Shown here piece after piece: positions 53,196-62,403 of a stretch of DNA of 64,000 bases. This DNA comes from Cellvibrio fontiphilus (lineage in GTDB: Bacteria > Pseudomonadota > Gammaproteobacteria > Pseudomonadales > Cellvibrionaceae), in assembly GCF_035317345.1 (NCBI RefSeq), contig NZ_JAYKTU010000002.1; one strand, written 5' to 3'. How positions within the stretch are numbered: the stretch's first letter is position 1; the number at the start of each line of letters is the position of its first letter. The notes beneath the pieces are model-generated. The model was given only the letters and a program-made list of their open reading frames with translations. It was not told the origin of the DNA and made no database searches. Position numbers and translations under genes: made by a program.

Positions 53196-54707
53196 TTACT
53201 GACTGAATTGTTCATCAATCCACTCATAGCGTTCGCGCTGCCAGCGAATCAGTTCATTCACTTCAGACTCATATCTGCCCATACCACGCGAGGGGTGCAT
53301 AATCCAGGATTCGAAATCCGTGATATCCCAGATTGAATAATTTTTCTCTTGTTGCTTATCCAACCAGATCGCACGGGCTTGTGCGTAGTGAAACATTTCT
53401 TCCAACTTCCCCTCGGCTTTCAACAACTGCCACCGGGCTTTGACTTTTGCAACAAAGGCAGGGTCCTGAAATAAACGATCAAACCAAGGTGCAGGGCGGA
53501 TATGCCAGCCGTCGGTTTTATCCAGATTGTCATAACCGACGTTGCCCATAGCTAGATCAAAATCCCACAGCGGGCCAAAAAATAATTTGCCATTGCGCTT
53601 TTTATAGAGATAAAAACTCGCCACGGCACCATCGGGGTTTTTAAAAAACTCATTCACTAAAAAATACTGAACAGCAGAATCAACATCGATATAAGCCGCA
53701 TAGCCGGTATTCGGGTCAGTAAAATCATCGCCAAATAATGCCGCTTCCGTTGCGGTGACGTATTGCTCAATATAATTGCGCTGTGCTGCCCACTCAGGTT
53801 CCAGCAAAGTCTCCGGGGTATCAACACAGAAAGGATTCATGCCATGTACGGAATCCACACAAAAAGTTTCTTCGCGCGCTAAATTCACGCCATTCACACA
53901 GTAGCTTTCCCAGAATGCGGTTTGGCAATAATCCTTATGCATACGGAAGTCCACTTCCAATAAATACCCGCCGGTAATTTTTTCGGCATCGGTATCGCCT
54001 ACTTTTAGCTCAGGAATATTTACCCTGTCTTTGCCGGTGCGAATATGCTCGGTCAGTTGATAAACGCCTTGATAAGCTCCGTTTAATTGCAACTCAACAT
54101 ACTGGTTGCGCGGGGTGTATTCCATGCCCAAGCTGCGCCCAAAACGAAATGCCATATCATTGCGAATCAGGGTTTTGTCCGCATAGTTTGCAAGCAATAC
54201 CCAGTGGCGATTAGAGGGCATACCCAACATCTCATTCGCCGCCCCCAGCTTGAGACGATAAGGTTTTTTAACCCAAGCCCAGGTAGAGTTGCCCCGCCCG
54301 CGAATTTCCAGCGCACCTTCCAGAGTATTTTGCCCTGCGTTGGCGAGCGAATAGGTGCCGGTGAGGTAATCCTCTTTTGAGACGATAGGGGCAGCTGCTG
54401 TGGTGTTGATACTCAGCACCGGCAATGCCTCCGCTATGCCTACCGGAAAATCAGCGGGAATGCTGAATTGGGAGGAACTGGATGTTGAAATCGCACTACT
54501 ACTTGAAGAAGAGCTGGTTCCGGTTGAAGAAGAGCTGGTTCCGGCTGATGACACCTGCACCGAACTCAGCGCTATGCTCTGCGCCGAACTACCCGCCCCA
54601 GCTCCCGAACCTGAACCACCGCCACAGGCTTGCAGCAGGCTCAAACATGACAGCCATATACCTAGCCGCCATGAAATACTGCGTATTTTTATCGCTACTG
54701 TCGCCAT
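53196..54707 (-). CDS. CotH-family lipoprotein with poly-Ser linker
   Basis: 503 residues from ATG 54707, fixed by a lipoprotein signal (SWRLGIWLSCLSLLQACGGG, Cys about 27) and AAGGAAAAAGG upstream. A Gly/Ala/Ser spacer (about 28-80) contains long serine runs (STGTSSSSSSSAISTSSSS) of the kind common in Cellvibrio surface enzymes. The CotH domain (about 90-480) has GALEIRGRGNSTWAWVKKPY, LLANYADKTLIRNDMAFRFG, ELQLNGAYQGVYQLTEHIRT and the metal-binding FFGPLWDFDLAMGN. CotH proteins are atypical kinases in spore-coat biology, and are often found on extracellular glycan-degrading systems. It interrupts the usual cysM-rlmD adjacency. Confidence 0.9.
   Translation of the reverse strand: MATVAIKIRSISWRLGIWLSCLSLLQACGGGSGSGAGAGSSAQSIALSSVQVSSAGTSSSSTGTSSSSSSSAISTSSSSQFSIPADFPVGIAEALPVLSINTTAAAPIVSKEDYLTGTYSLANAGQNTLEGALEIRGRGNSTWAWVKKPYRLKLGAANEMLGMPSNRHWVLLANYADKTLIRNDMAFRFGRSLGMEYTPRNQYVELQLNGAYQGVYQLTEHIRTGKDRVNIPELKVGDTDAEKITGGYLLEVDFRMHKDYCQTAFWESYCVNGVNLAREETFCVDSVHGMNPFCVDTPETLLEPEWAAQRNYIEQYVTATEAALFGDDFTDPNTGYAAYIDVDSAVQYFLVNEFFKNPDGAVASFYLYKKRNGKLFFGPLWDFDLAMGNVGYDNLDKTDGWHIRPAPWFDRLFQDPAFVAKVKARWQLLKAEGKLEEMFHYAQARAIWLDKQQEKNYSIWDITDFESWIMHPSRGMGRYESEVNELIRWQRERYEWIDEQFSQ
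54504..54545. repeat. 21-bp tandem duplication in the poly-Ser linker
   Basis: A 21-base unit (7 codons on the minus strand, GTSSSST) occurs twice in tandem, 20 of 21 bases identical. It keeps the frame of the CotH lipoprotein and lengthens its serine linker. Confidence 0.85.
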
Positions 54708-54813
54708 ACCTTTTTCCTTTGGTTTTTGTACTGATTTATTATCGTTTCCAAGATCCAAAATAAAACTGCCGCAGTCCATCAACAGCAGTGACTATCACCC
54801 AGTTAAACAAGCC

Positions 54814-55704
54814 CTACTGATTAAACAAGCCCGACGACAAATAGCGATCACCGCGATCACAAATAATCGACACAATCACCGCATTTTCCACCTGCTGGCT
54901 TAACTCCAGCGCAGCGGCAACCGCACCACCTGAGGAGACGCCGCAAAAAATTCCTTCAGTACGCGCCAACTCGCGCATGGTTTGCTCGGCAAGCGCCTGC
55001 GGCATGCTGACAATACCGTCCACGCGGTCGCGCTCATAAATTTTGGGCAGGTAGGCCTCTGGCCAGCGGCGAATGCCGGGAATTTGTGCGCCTTCCGAAG
55101 GTTGCAAGCCAATAATTTGAATCGCCGGATTTTGCTCTTTGAGAAAGCGAGAGGTGCCCATGATAGTGCCAGTGGTGCCCATGGAACTGACAAAATGGGT
55201 GATGCGACCACCAGTCTGCTGCCACAGCTCGGGGCCGGTGGTGGTGTAGTGAGCCAAGGGGTTATCGGGGTTGCCGAACTGATCCAACACCTTGCCCTTG
55301 CCCTGCGCCTGCATTTGCAGCGCCAAATCGCGCGCGCCTTCCATACCCGCTTCTTTGCTGACCAGAATTAATTCCGCACCATAGGCCAGCATGGAGGCTT
55401 TGCGCTCGGCGGTGGAGTTATCGGGCATGATTAAAATCATGCGATAACCTTTAATAGCCGCTACCATCGCCAGCGCAATGCCGGTATTACCACTGGTTGC
55501 TTCGATAAGCGTGTCGCCGGGTTTGATCTCACCGCGCAACTCGGCACGGCTGATCATAGACAGGGCTGGGCGGTCTTTTACCGATCCCGCCGGATTATTG
55601 CCCTCCAATTTCACCAACAAGGTATTGCTGGTTGCACCGGGCAGGCGCTGCAAACGCACCAATGGGGTATTGCCAACAAATGCTTCAATGGTGGGAAAAT
55701 CCAT
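54814..55704 (-). CDS. cysM: cysteine synthase B (O-acetylserine sulfhydrylase)
   Basis: 296 residues, normal for CysM. PLP enzyme that makes cysteine from O-acetylserine with sulfide or thiosulfate. Motifs: TIEAFVGNTPLVRLQRL, the PLP-lysine in EGNNPAGSVKDRPALSM, the phosphate loop IEATSGNTGIALAMVAA and SMGTTGTIMGTSRFL. Short C-terminus without CBS domains. Divergent from barA; this neighbour pair (cysM-gacS) is a pseudomonad-type arrangement. Confidence 0.97.
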   Translation of the reverse strand: MDFPTIEAFVGNTPLVRLQRLPGATSNTLLVKLEGNNPAGSVKDRPALSMISRAELRGEIKPGDTLIEATSGNTGIALAMVAAIKGYRMILIMPDNSTAERKASMLAYGAELILVSKEAGMEGARDLALQMQAQGKGKVLDQFGNPDNPLAHYTTTGPELWQQTGGRITHFVSSMGTTGTIMGTSRFLKEQNPAIQIIGLQPSEGAQIPGIRRWPEAYLPKIYERDRVDGIVSMPQALAEQTMRELARTEGIFCGVSSGGAVAAALELSQQVENAVIVSIICDRGDRYLSSGLFNQ

Positions 55705-55837
55705 ACTGACCTCGGAGATGATTGCACAGGCGCGCGCGGGGCGGCTATTCTACCTGCGAACACCCTGCCTGCGAACACTTGAGGGCAACTTCAGATTGCC
55801 ACTCGTTAATAAGCACAACAACAAGGCTTCTTCTGTT

Positions 55838-58648
55838 ATGAATTCTGCTCGCAAACTGAAATACGGCAATATTAAATCCGATGTCTGGCGGCTGATTTTT
55901 ATTCCCTCCTTTGTAATCATCATTTTAATTGCAACCAGCCTGAGCTATTTGTGCATTTCACAAATTAATAAATTTATCGACCTGCGCGGCAGTTTGCTCG
56001 CGCAGAAAACCGCGCACCTCTTGTATAAACCCGTACAGCAAAACAATACCGAATTAATTCACCACATATTGGATGCCTCCGTTGAGGAGCCATATATTCG
56101 CGCCGTGCGCATTTACCTTGCCGACAGCAAACAATATTTGCACAGCGGCCCGCAATTGATGGGCGGCAATGACGCCAGCAGCCCCAGCCAGGAAACATCA
56201 GGAGAGGTTCGAAACTATCACACCTTACGTTTTTCCCACCCGCTGGTTAGCCCTGACAATACCCGCTCACTCGGCTGGGTAGAGCTGGAATTATTAACAG
56301 CTCCCTTCGCCCTGGTGCGCCATGAAGCTATCATTCTCACTATCGCAATTACTCTTCTGTGTTTAATTATTGGCGCTTACTTTGCGATCTCACTTTATTA
56401 CCGCATCACCGAGCCACTGGAACACATTAATAATGTAGTGCGCGGCTTGGCGCGCGGGCGACTTAATGAGCGAGTAGAGCCACAGCATTCCAGCGAATTT
56501 TTGGGATTGGCAGAATCCATTAATACCATGGCAGATTATATGGAAGCTGCCCAAGCAGATATGCAGTCACATATAGATCACGCCATCGAAGATTTGCGCG
56601 AAACACTGGAGACAATTGAAATCCAGAACGTCGAACTCGACCTCGCCCGCAAGGAGGCGTTGGAAGCCAGTCGCGTCAAATCGGAATTCCTTGCCAATAC
56701 CAGCCATGAAATTCGCACACCACTAAATGGCATTTTAGGTTTTATCAACCTCGCACTGAAAACAGAACTCAACGAACAGCAGCGTGAATATCTGGAAACC
56801 ATCCGTGACTCTGCGCAAAATTTGCTGACGGTTATTAATGGAATTCTCGACTTTTCAAAAATTGAATCCGGCAAACTTACACTGGATTACGCGCCCTTAC
56901 CCATCCGCCACTCAATTGATGAAGTGCTCAATATTTTTGCCCCGGATGCGCACGACAAAAACCTTCAACTAATTAATTATATTGAACCCTGCATTCCCAA
57001 AAACTTATTGGGAGACGCCTTACGCTTTAAACAAGTCCTCTCGAATTTAGTCAGCAACGCAATCAAATACAGCACAGTGGGAAACATTATTGTCGATGTG
57101 AGTATTTTGCAGCGCCAGGAAACACAGATCACATTAAAAGTTTGCGTCAGTGATGAAGGCATTGGTTTAACCCGCGAGGAGCAGGAACAGTTATTTAGCC
57201 CGTTTAATCAAGCAGACTCCTCCAGCAGTCGCGAACACGAAGGCACTGGTCTTGGTCTTGCGATTTGTAAAGGCTTGGTGGAGCGTATGAATGGTGAAAT
57301 TGGTGTCGTCAGTGAACCCGATAAAGGCTCCACCTTCTGGTTTACCGCACGCCTTGGTGTAGATAAACGTCAACCTGCGCCTAACCAACTGGCCAATCTG
57401 AGTGAATACCGCATTCTGCTGTGCGGTGAAAATCCCGCGTCAGTTAAGCAATTAAGCAATCTACTGCATGAATGGAATGCAAATACCCAAAGCATTCAAG
57501 CAATCCACGATTGCTTCCCGATACTGCGCGGTGTACATGCAGAGCACAAAGATTTTGATTTGTTGATTTTGGATATCCACCCCGGTGAGCGAAAAATTCC
57601 TCCCGTACTGCTCAATAATCTCGCCGAACAGTTACACAGCGAATTTAATTGCACATTGATTGCCTGTTGCACCACTGCACACCAACGGCTATTCCGCGCC
57701 TATTCTGAAAAGTCACGGGTTTTATTTGTGAATAAACCTATCGCTTACGACGCTTTTTTACAAACGCTAGGGCGACAACTGGATTTGCACATTAAAGATG
57801 TGCGTGAACAACAGGATGAGGAAGCGCAGCGCCCAAGCGCAAATGTACTGCTGGTAGACGACAACCCCGCCAACTTGCAACTGGCTTCTGAGTTATTGCG
57901 GGGTTTGAACACACAAGTAGTACAAGCTAGCAGCGGCAAACAAGCGATTGAAGCCTGTAATGAAAATGAATTTGATGTGATCTTTATGGATATTCAAATG
58001 CCGGGCATGGATGGCATGGAAGCAACGCGGCAAATTCGTGCACAGGAACAAGGCAAACGTCGCACACCAATTATCGCGCTCACAGCACACACCATCACCG
58101 AACAAAAAGCGGAATTGCTAATTGCAGGAATGGATGATTGCATCAGTAAACCGGTTAATGAAGCACAACTGGCGCATATTATTAATCGCTGGGCCACACT
58201 GACTGGAAAAAAAGAAGTTGTTATTCAAACTGAAGACAAAACCAACAACAACCGCCCCAGTGTTCCCACCGAGGACTACACAGGTTCAGTCGATATTCCC
58301 CTATGCTTAAAACTAGCTAACAATAAACCTGCATTGGCGCGGGACATGTTAACCATGTTGTTGGCTGGTCTAGAAAGCGAAAAACAGCAAATTAATAGCG
58401 CGCTGAACGCTAACCAACACGAAGAGGCAGGCGAATTAATCCATCGGCTTTACGGGAGTAGCTGCTACTGCGGAGTGCCACGCTTGAAACATATCAGTGG
58501 ACTTCTGGATAAATTATTTCAAAGCGGCCAATACGAACAAGCACGCGATGCGATTCCTGCTCTGAATCACGCTTTGGATGATTTAATTCGCTGGGGAACT
58601 AACAAAGATATAGATGCTTTATTTGGGCTGGAACAAACATCTGCCTGA
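55838..58648 (+). CDS. barA: hybrid sensor histidine kinase BarA/GacS
   Basis: 936 residues from ATG 55838; the frame runs back into cysM but that part is not family-like. Two membrane helices (about 17-40 and 164-186) flank a periplasmic sensor region; then HAMP (about 185-240), HisKA with His290 (FLANTSHEIRTPLNGILGF), HATPase (EGTGLGLAICKGL), a degenerate receiver (about 523-645, DLLILDIHPGE), a full receiver with Asp718 (DVIFMDIQMPGMDGMEATRQ) and Hpt with His869 (AGELIHRLYGSSCYCG). A full phosphorelay. It should phosphorylate a UvrY/GacA regulator (not here) that drives Rsm/Csr small RNAs controlling secretion and carbon use. Confidence 0.95.
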   Translation: MNSARKLKYGNIKSDVWRLIFIPSFVIIILIATSLSYLCISQINKFIDLRGSLLAQKTAHLLYKPVQQNNTELIHHILDASVEEPYIRAVRIYLADSKQYLHSGPQLMGGNDASSPSQETSGEVRNYHTLRFSHPLVSPDNTRSLGWVELELLTAPFALVRHEAIILTIAITLLCLIIGAYFAISLYYRITEPLEHINNVVRGLARGRLNERVEPQHSSEFLGLAESINTMADYMEAAQADMQSHIDHAIEDLRETLETIEIQNVELDLARKEALEASRVKSEFLANTSHEIRTPLNGILGFINLALKTELNEQQREYLETIRDSAQNLLTVINGILDFSKIESGKLTLDYAPLPIRHSIDEVLNIFAPDAHDKNLQLINYIEPCIPKNLLGDALRFKQVLSNLVSNAIKYSTVGNIIVDVSILQRQETQITLKVCVSDEGIGLTREEQEQLFSPFNQADSSSSREHEGTGLGLAICKGLVERMNGEIGVVSEPDKGSTFWFTARLGVDKRQPAPNQLANLSEYRILLCGENPASVKQLSNLLHEWNANTQSIQAIHDCFPILRGVHAEHKDFDLLILDIHPGERKIPPVLLNNLAEQLHSEFNCTLIACCTTAHQRLFRAYSEKSRVLFVNKPIAYDAFLQTLGRQLDLHIKDVREQQDEEAQRPSANVLLVDDNPANLQLASELLRGLNTQVVQASSGKQAIEACNENEFDVIFMDIQMPGMDGMEATRQIRAQEQGKRRTPIIALTAHTITEQKAELLIAGMDDCISKPVNEAQLAHIINRWATLTGKKEVVIQTEDKTNNNRPSVPTEDYTGSVDIPLCLKLANNKPALARDMLTMLLAGLESEKQQINSALNANQHEEAGELIHRLYGSSCYCGVPRLKHISGLLDKLFQSGQYEQARDAIPALNHALDDLIRWGTNKDIDALFGLEQTSA

Positions 58649-58678
58649 CCTGCAATAAGTCCAGAGATGCATGCAAAC

Positions 58679-59401
58679 TTATAAGCCAGGTTTCTGCGAA
58701 ATAAATAAGGCGCGGCTGTTTAGCGGGCGACTCCCAAGAAGTGGTTTGAGTAAACGTCGCGCCAATTTTTTTGCCGCCAGGCGTGTAGTAGCCCGGGAAT
58801 AATCCCCTTGGGCAATCGCCAACAATACCTCACCTTTTAACAATGCCTCTTCTGGTATATCTGGCGCAGCGCTGTAAAAACCCTCCTGTACATGGCACTC
58901 ATAAAAACATTCAGGTTGGATAGCGCAAAAACTGCGAACATCCTGGCTAAAATCCAAGCCATAACCTAATTCCTCCAACAAGCGAAACTCAAAAGTACGC
59001 AACAGAGGTTCAATATCTGCCCCCGCCTGCAGGGTAACTAAACTCTGCTCATAGGCGTAAAAAATACCGTTGTGACTATCCATTTCCGGCAACAAACGAA
59101 CCAGCAACTCATTTAAATAAAAACCGGAATAGAGATGATTGGCAGTAAGCGAAAGAAAATGATTGTCTGATTCAAAAAGGGTGAGCAACTTCATATCCGT
59201 TTTGCCCTGCCAGGAAACCAGCAAGCGACTAAAAGGATTTAGTAATTGGCGTTTGGGAGTTTTAGCTTTGCGCACACCGCGTGCCACAGCAGTGACACGA
59301 CCATAGTCAGGCGTAAGCAAATCAATTAATAAACTGGTGTCGCGGTAAGGGCGCGTATGTAGAATATATGCGGGCTGTAAATCAACACGCATGACCGTCA
59401 A
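58679..59401 (-). CDS. recO: DNA repair protein RecO
   Basis: 240 residues. It loads RecA at gaps with RecR/RecF. The N-terminal OB fold (PAYILHTRPYRDTSLLIDLL, TPDYGRVTAVARGVRKAKT) is followed by the helical domain (NELLVRLLPEMDSHNGIFYA, FEFRLLEELGYGLDFSQDV). Its start follows the era stop with no gap, so it is the last gene of the rnc-era-recO operon. Confidence 0.96.
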   Translation of the reverse strand: MTVMRVDLQPAYILHTRPYRDTSLLIDLLTPDYGRVTAVARGVRKAKTPKRQLLNPFSRLLVSWQGKTDMKLLTLFESDNHFLSLTANHLYSGFYLNELLVRLLPEMDSHNGIFYAYEQSLVTLQAGADIEPLLRTFEFRLLEELGYGLDFSQDVRSFCAIQPECFYECHVQEGFYSAAPDIPEEALLKGEVLLAIAQGDYSRATTRLAAKKLARRLLKPLLGSRPLNSRALFISQKPGL

Positions 59402-60322
59402 TTAAAACTCGTTGTAACCAAGGCTGCGCAACGCCCGCTCGTCATCCGACCAACCTGACTTAACCTTGACCCATAATTTGAGCATGATTTTCATCTCAAA
59501 TAATTTTTCCATATCTATACGCGCTTCAGTGCCGATGAGTTTAATGCGCGCCCCTTTATCGCCAATCAGGATTTTTTTCTGCCCATCGCGCTCAACCAAA
59601 ATCAGCGCCGATATATTTAGCAAATGCCCTTCTTGTTTGAACTCTTCAATTTCCACAGCCATTTCATAAGGCAGCTCATCACCTAACTGACGGGTAATTT
59701 TTTCGCGCACAATTTCAGCTGCCATAAAACGCGAACTGCGGTCGGTAATCTGATCCTCGGGATACATATGTATTCCTTCGGGCAAACGCTCGACAACCAA
59801 CGCTTCCAATCGATCCAGGTTGGTATTGCGCAGCGCTGACATAGGCACAATTTCCGCGACATTTAACTTCTCAGACAACAATTGCAAATGAGGAAGCAAG
59901 CTTTCTTTATCCTCAATTTGATCGACTTTATTAACAGCTAAAATAATCGGGCAACGCAAATGCTGTAATTTTTCGGCAACGGCCTCATCCTCTTCCGTCC
60001 AAATAAAGCGATCCACCACAAATACGACTACATCCACATCTTTCATGGCGCTGGTAGCCGCTTTGTTCATATAGCGGTTGATCGCTTTTTGTTGCCCCAA
60101 GTGCATACCGGGCGTGTCGACAAAAATAATTTGCACATCGCCTTCAGTTTTAATGCCTACTACCGCATTGCGGGTGGTCTGCGGCTTGCGCGAGGTAATA
60201 CTGATTTTTTGTCCGAGGATATGGTTAAGCAGCGTGGATTTACCCACGTTGGGGCGACCGACGATTGCAACGTAACCGCAACGGCTGCGTGAAGCTTCTT
60301 CAGTGTCTGAATGAAAAGTCAT
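59402..60322 (-). CDS. era: GTPase Era
   Basis: 306 residues from ATG 60322 (MTFHSDTEEASRSRCGYVAI); a TTG 18 codons upstream would overlap rnc and is less likely, though no strong ribosome site marks either. G1 VGRPNVGKSTLLNHILGQK, G2 region SRKPQTTRNAVVGI, G3 FVDTPGMHLGQQ, G4 AVNKVDQIEDKES, then the C-terminal KH domain with LIGDKGARIKLIGTEARIDM. Needed for 16S rRNA maturation and 30S assembly; binds the 3' end of 16S rRNA. Confidence 0.97.
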   Translation of the reverse strand: MTFHSDTEEASRSRCGYVAIVGRPNVGKSTLLNHILGQKISITSRKPQTTRNAVVGIKTEGDVQIIFVDTPGMHLGQQKAINRYMNKAATSAMKDVDVVVFVVDRFIWTEEDEAVAEKLQHLRCPIILAVNKVDQIEDKESLLPHLQLLSEKLNVAEIVPMSALRNTNLDRLEALVVERLPEGIHMYPEDQITDRSSRFMAAEIVREKITRQLGDELPYEMAVEIEEFKQEGHLLNISALILVERDGQKKILIGDKGARIKLIGTEARIDMEKLFEMKIMLKLWVKVKSGWSDDERALRSLGYNEF

Positions 60323-60372
60323 AAAAAGTACTGCACAGTTGATAATAAAAACAGCAGGAGTATTGGAGCGAA

Positions 60373-61053
60373 TCAATTAATTTTTAACTGGGCCAACATG
60401 AGCGCGGCAGCTTGTTTTTCTGCTTCACGTCGATTAGATGCAGTAGCCCGTGTGGCTTGTTTAGCAAGTGCCACACGGCATTCGATAGTAAATACCTGAG
60501 CATGCCCCTCACCACCCACCGCTACAACAGTGTATTCAGGCAATAGCTGACGCTGTGACTGCATATATTCCTGCAGGCGAGACTTAGGATCTTTTGCGCT
60601 GGTATTAGCACTCAACTCATTCAAACGAGGGGCAAACCAAGTGAGCACTCGCTCGCGACAGAGATCCAGACCGCTTTCCAGATAGATAGCACCAATGATC
60701 GCCTCCACACTATCGGCCAAGATAGAATCGCGACTTTTGCCGCCGGATTTTAATTCACCTTCACCAAGAATAAGGCAATCCCCAAGCTCAAACTCGCGCG
60801 CCAATAATGCAAGAGTATCGCCTTTCACAATTTGCGAACGAAGCCGACTCAGTTGGCCTTCGCGAGCCTCGGGCAGACGCTTGAACAGCGCTTCACCGAT
60901 AATAAAATTCAAGATAGAGTCGCCTAAAAATTCAAGGCGCTCGTTGTTGCTAGCACCATGGCTGCGATGGGTAAGCGCCAGTTGTAATTGGCGCTGATCG
61001 GAAAAAGAGTAGCCAAGGCGTTGTTCAAGGCGCTGGTATTTAAGTGTCAACAC
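60373..61053 (-). CDS. rnc: ribonuclease III
   Basis: 226 residues. It cleaves double-stranded RNA, including rRNA precursors. Endonuclease signature NNERLEFLGDSILNFIIGEA with the catalytic Glu/Asp (about 38-57), RLRSQIVKGDTLALLAREF, ILADSVEAIIGAIYLESGLD, and a C-terminal dsRBD (DPKSRLQEYMQSQRQLLPEY, then RREAEKQAAALML). It precedes era and follows the DUF4845 gene by 3 bases. Confidence 0.97.
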   Translation of the reverse strand: MLTLKYQRLEQRLGYSFSDQRQLQLALTHRSHGASNNERLEFLGDSILNFIIGEALFKRLPEAREGQLSRLRSQIVKGDTLALLAREFELGDCLILGEGELKSGGKSRDSILADSVEAIIGAIYLESGLDLCRERVLTWFAPRLNELSANTSAKDPKSRLQEYMQSQRQLLPEYTVVAVGGEGHAQVFTIECRVALAKQATRATASNRREAEKQAAALMLAQLKIN

Positions 61054-61056
61054 AAG

Positions 61057-61485
61057 TTATTTAGTCGCTGTAGCAGGTTTACAACACTGACCGGGACGGG
61101 AACTATCCAAATGGTTTTGGAAGCTAAGCACCAAGTCGATATTGTAAAAAAGAGGAACACGGGTTTCGTAGTCTATGGTGATCAGCAGATCTTCACTGCG
61201 GCGATCGATTTTGATATTTTTGGTAGGCCCTTCGCTGCGCACATTGTTAATCATATAAAAGTTGCCCAGCTTTTTACGAATCTCGGCATCGGTCATCTCA
61301 CCCACTTTTTCACCGCCAGTTTCGAGCGAGCGCAAAGCCGATTCCACGTAGCGGTTCTCGGCGTAGAGCGGCACAACCTTGAAAGCAAATAGCAAGAAGA
61401 AACCAGCAACGGCAATCACCAAGGCCCATTGCAGCATACCCAAACCACGTTGGTGTTTGATTGTTTTATAGTTATTGGCTCGCAT
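61057..61485 (-). CDS. DUF4845 family membrane-anchored protein
   Basis: 142 residues from ATG 61485 (GGAG about 9-10 bases upstream; the GTG at 61500 has none). One N-terminal membrane segment (MLQWALVIAVAGFFLLFAFK, about 17-36) preceded by a short basic, pilin-like leader (KTIKHQRGLGMLQW), then a small periplasmic domain (RSLETGGEKVGEMTDAEIRK, LLITIDYETRVPLFYNIDLV). The family sits between lepB and rnc in many gammaproteobacteria; its role is not known. The C terminus ends in CCKPATATK, with two adjacent cysteines. Confidence 0.9.
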   Translation of the reverse strand: MRANNYKTIKHQRGLGMLQWALVIAVAGFFLLFAFKVVPLYAENRYVESALRSLETGGEKVGEMTDAEIRKKLGNFYMINNVRSEGPTKNIKIDRRSEDLLITIDYETRVPLFYNIDLVLSFQNHLDSSRPGQCCKPATATK

Positions 61486-61507
61486 CAGGCTCAACTCCAC
61501 AATTGAA

Positions 61508-62356
61508 TTATTGAATTACGCTTGCACGATCAAACGAGGGGATACTGAAAAAGGAATCCCAGTGCATCCAGATAGCAAATGCCTTACCGACTATAGCGTC
61601 CTCAGACACCATACCCCACTCGCGACTATCCAGACTGTTGTCACGGTTATCGCCCATCATAAAATAATGGCCGGCGGGTACTACCCATGAGCCATGCATA
61701 CTTAAACGGCTGGGTTGCAAATGTTTATAGGTAGTGAATTCCTTGTCGTCAATTTTTTCACTAGTCATTCTGAGCACCGGCGCACCCGCAGGCAGTTGGG
61801 CGATGAGTTTTTCCTCCACTGCTTTGCCATTAATGGTGAGCTGATGGTTGTTATAAGAAATATGGTCACCGGGTACACCAATCACACGTTTGATGTAATA
61901 AGTCTCTGGCGCATGAGGAGGGAAAAACACCATCACATCGCCGCGCTGGGGCTTACCCACCGGGATAAATTCCTTGTTCAGCACCGGCGCACGTACACCA
62001 TAGGCGAACTTATTCACCAGAATAAAATCGCCCACTTCCAAGGTTGGAATCATCGAACCTGAAGGAATTTGGAATGGCTCAACCAAAAATGAACGCAAGA
62101 AGAAAACAATAAACAACACGGGGAAAAAAGATTTGGAGTATTCCACCAACACCGGTTCTTTAGCAGCAACAGCTTTGGCTGCTTCATAAGCAGTTTTTTG
62201 CTGCTCGGTCTCGCGCGCCAGACCACTAAATTGTTTCTCCACCGCCGCTATTTTTTGCTTGCGTGGCCGTGATAAAACCAAAGCATCGAAAAGCCACACC
62301 AAGCCGGTAATAAAAACAGCCAGTGTTAAAATCAGGGGAAGGTTAATACTACTCAT
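61508..62356 (-). CDS. lepB: signal peptidase I
   Basis: 282 residues from ATG 62356 (AAGGA 6 bases upstream; an adjacent TTG is not needed). Two membrane segments (LILTLAVFITGLVWLFDAL, and FFPVLFIVFFLRSFLVEPF) precede the catalytic domain. Nucleophile Ser in QIPSGSMIPTLEVGDFI, general-base Lys in YYIKRVIGVPGDHIS, and MGDNRDNSLDSREWG. It removes Sec/Tat signal peptides at the periplasmic face, including those of the secreted hydrolases in this window. It follows lepA. Confidence 0.97.
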   Translation of the reverse strand: MSSINLPLILTLAVFITGLVWLFDALVLSRPRKQKIAAVEKQFSGLARETEQQKTAYEAAKAVAAKEPVLVEYSKSFFPVLFIVFFLRSFLVEPFQIPSGSMIPTLEVGDFILVNKFAYGVRAPVLNKEFIPVGKPQRGDVMVFFPPHAPETYYIKRVIGVPGDHISYNNHQLTINGKAVEEKLIAQLPAGAPVLRMTSEKIDDKEFTTYKHLQPSRLSMHGSWVVPAGHYFMMGDNRDNSLDSREWGMVSEDAIVGKAFAIWMHWDSFFSIPSFDRASVIQ

Positions 62357-62403
62357 CAAATGTCCTTAGCGCGTTGCTGTCAACAAACCAGAGTTTCAAC
62401 AAA

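Noticed and set aside
55478..55837. N-terminal 120-codon extension of barA
   Set aside because: It overlaps cysM antisense; the membrane segment expected near the start follows ATG 55838.
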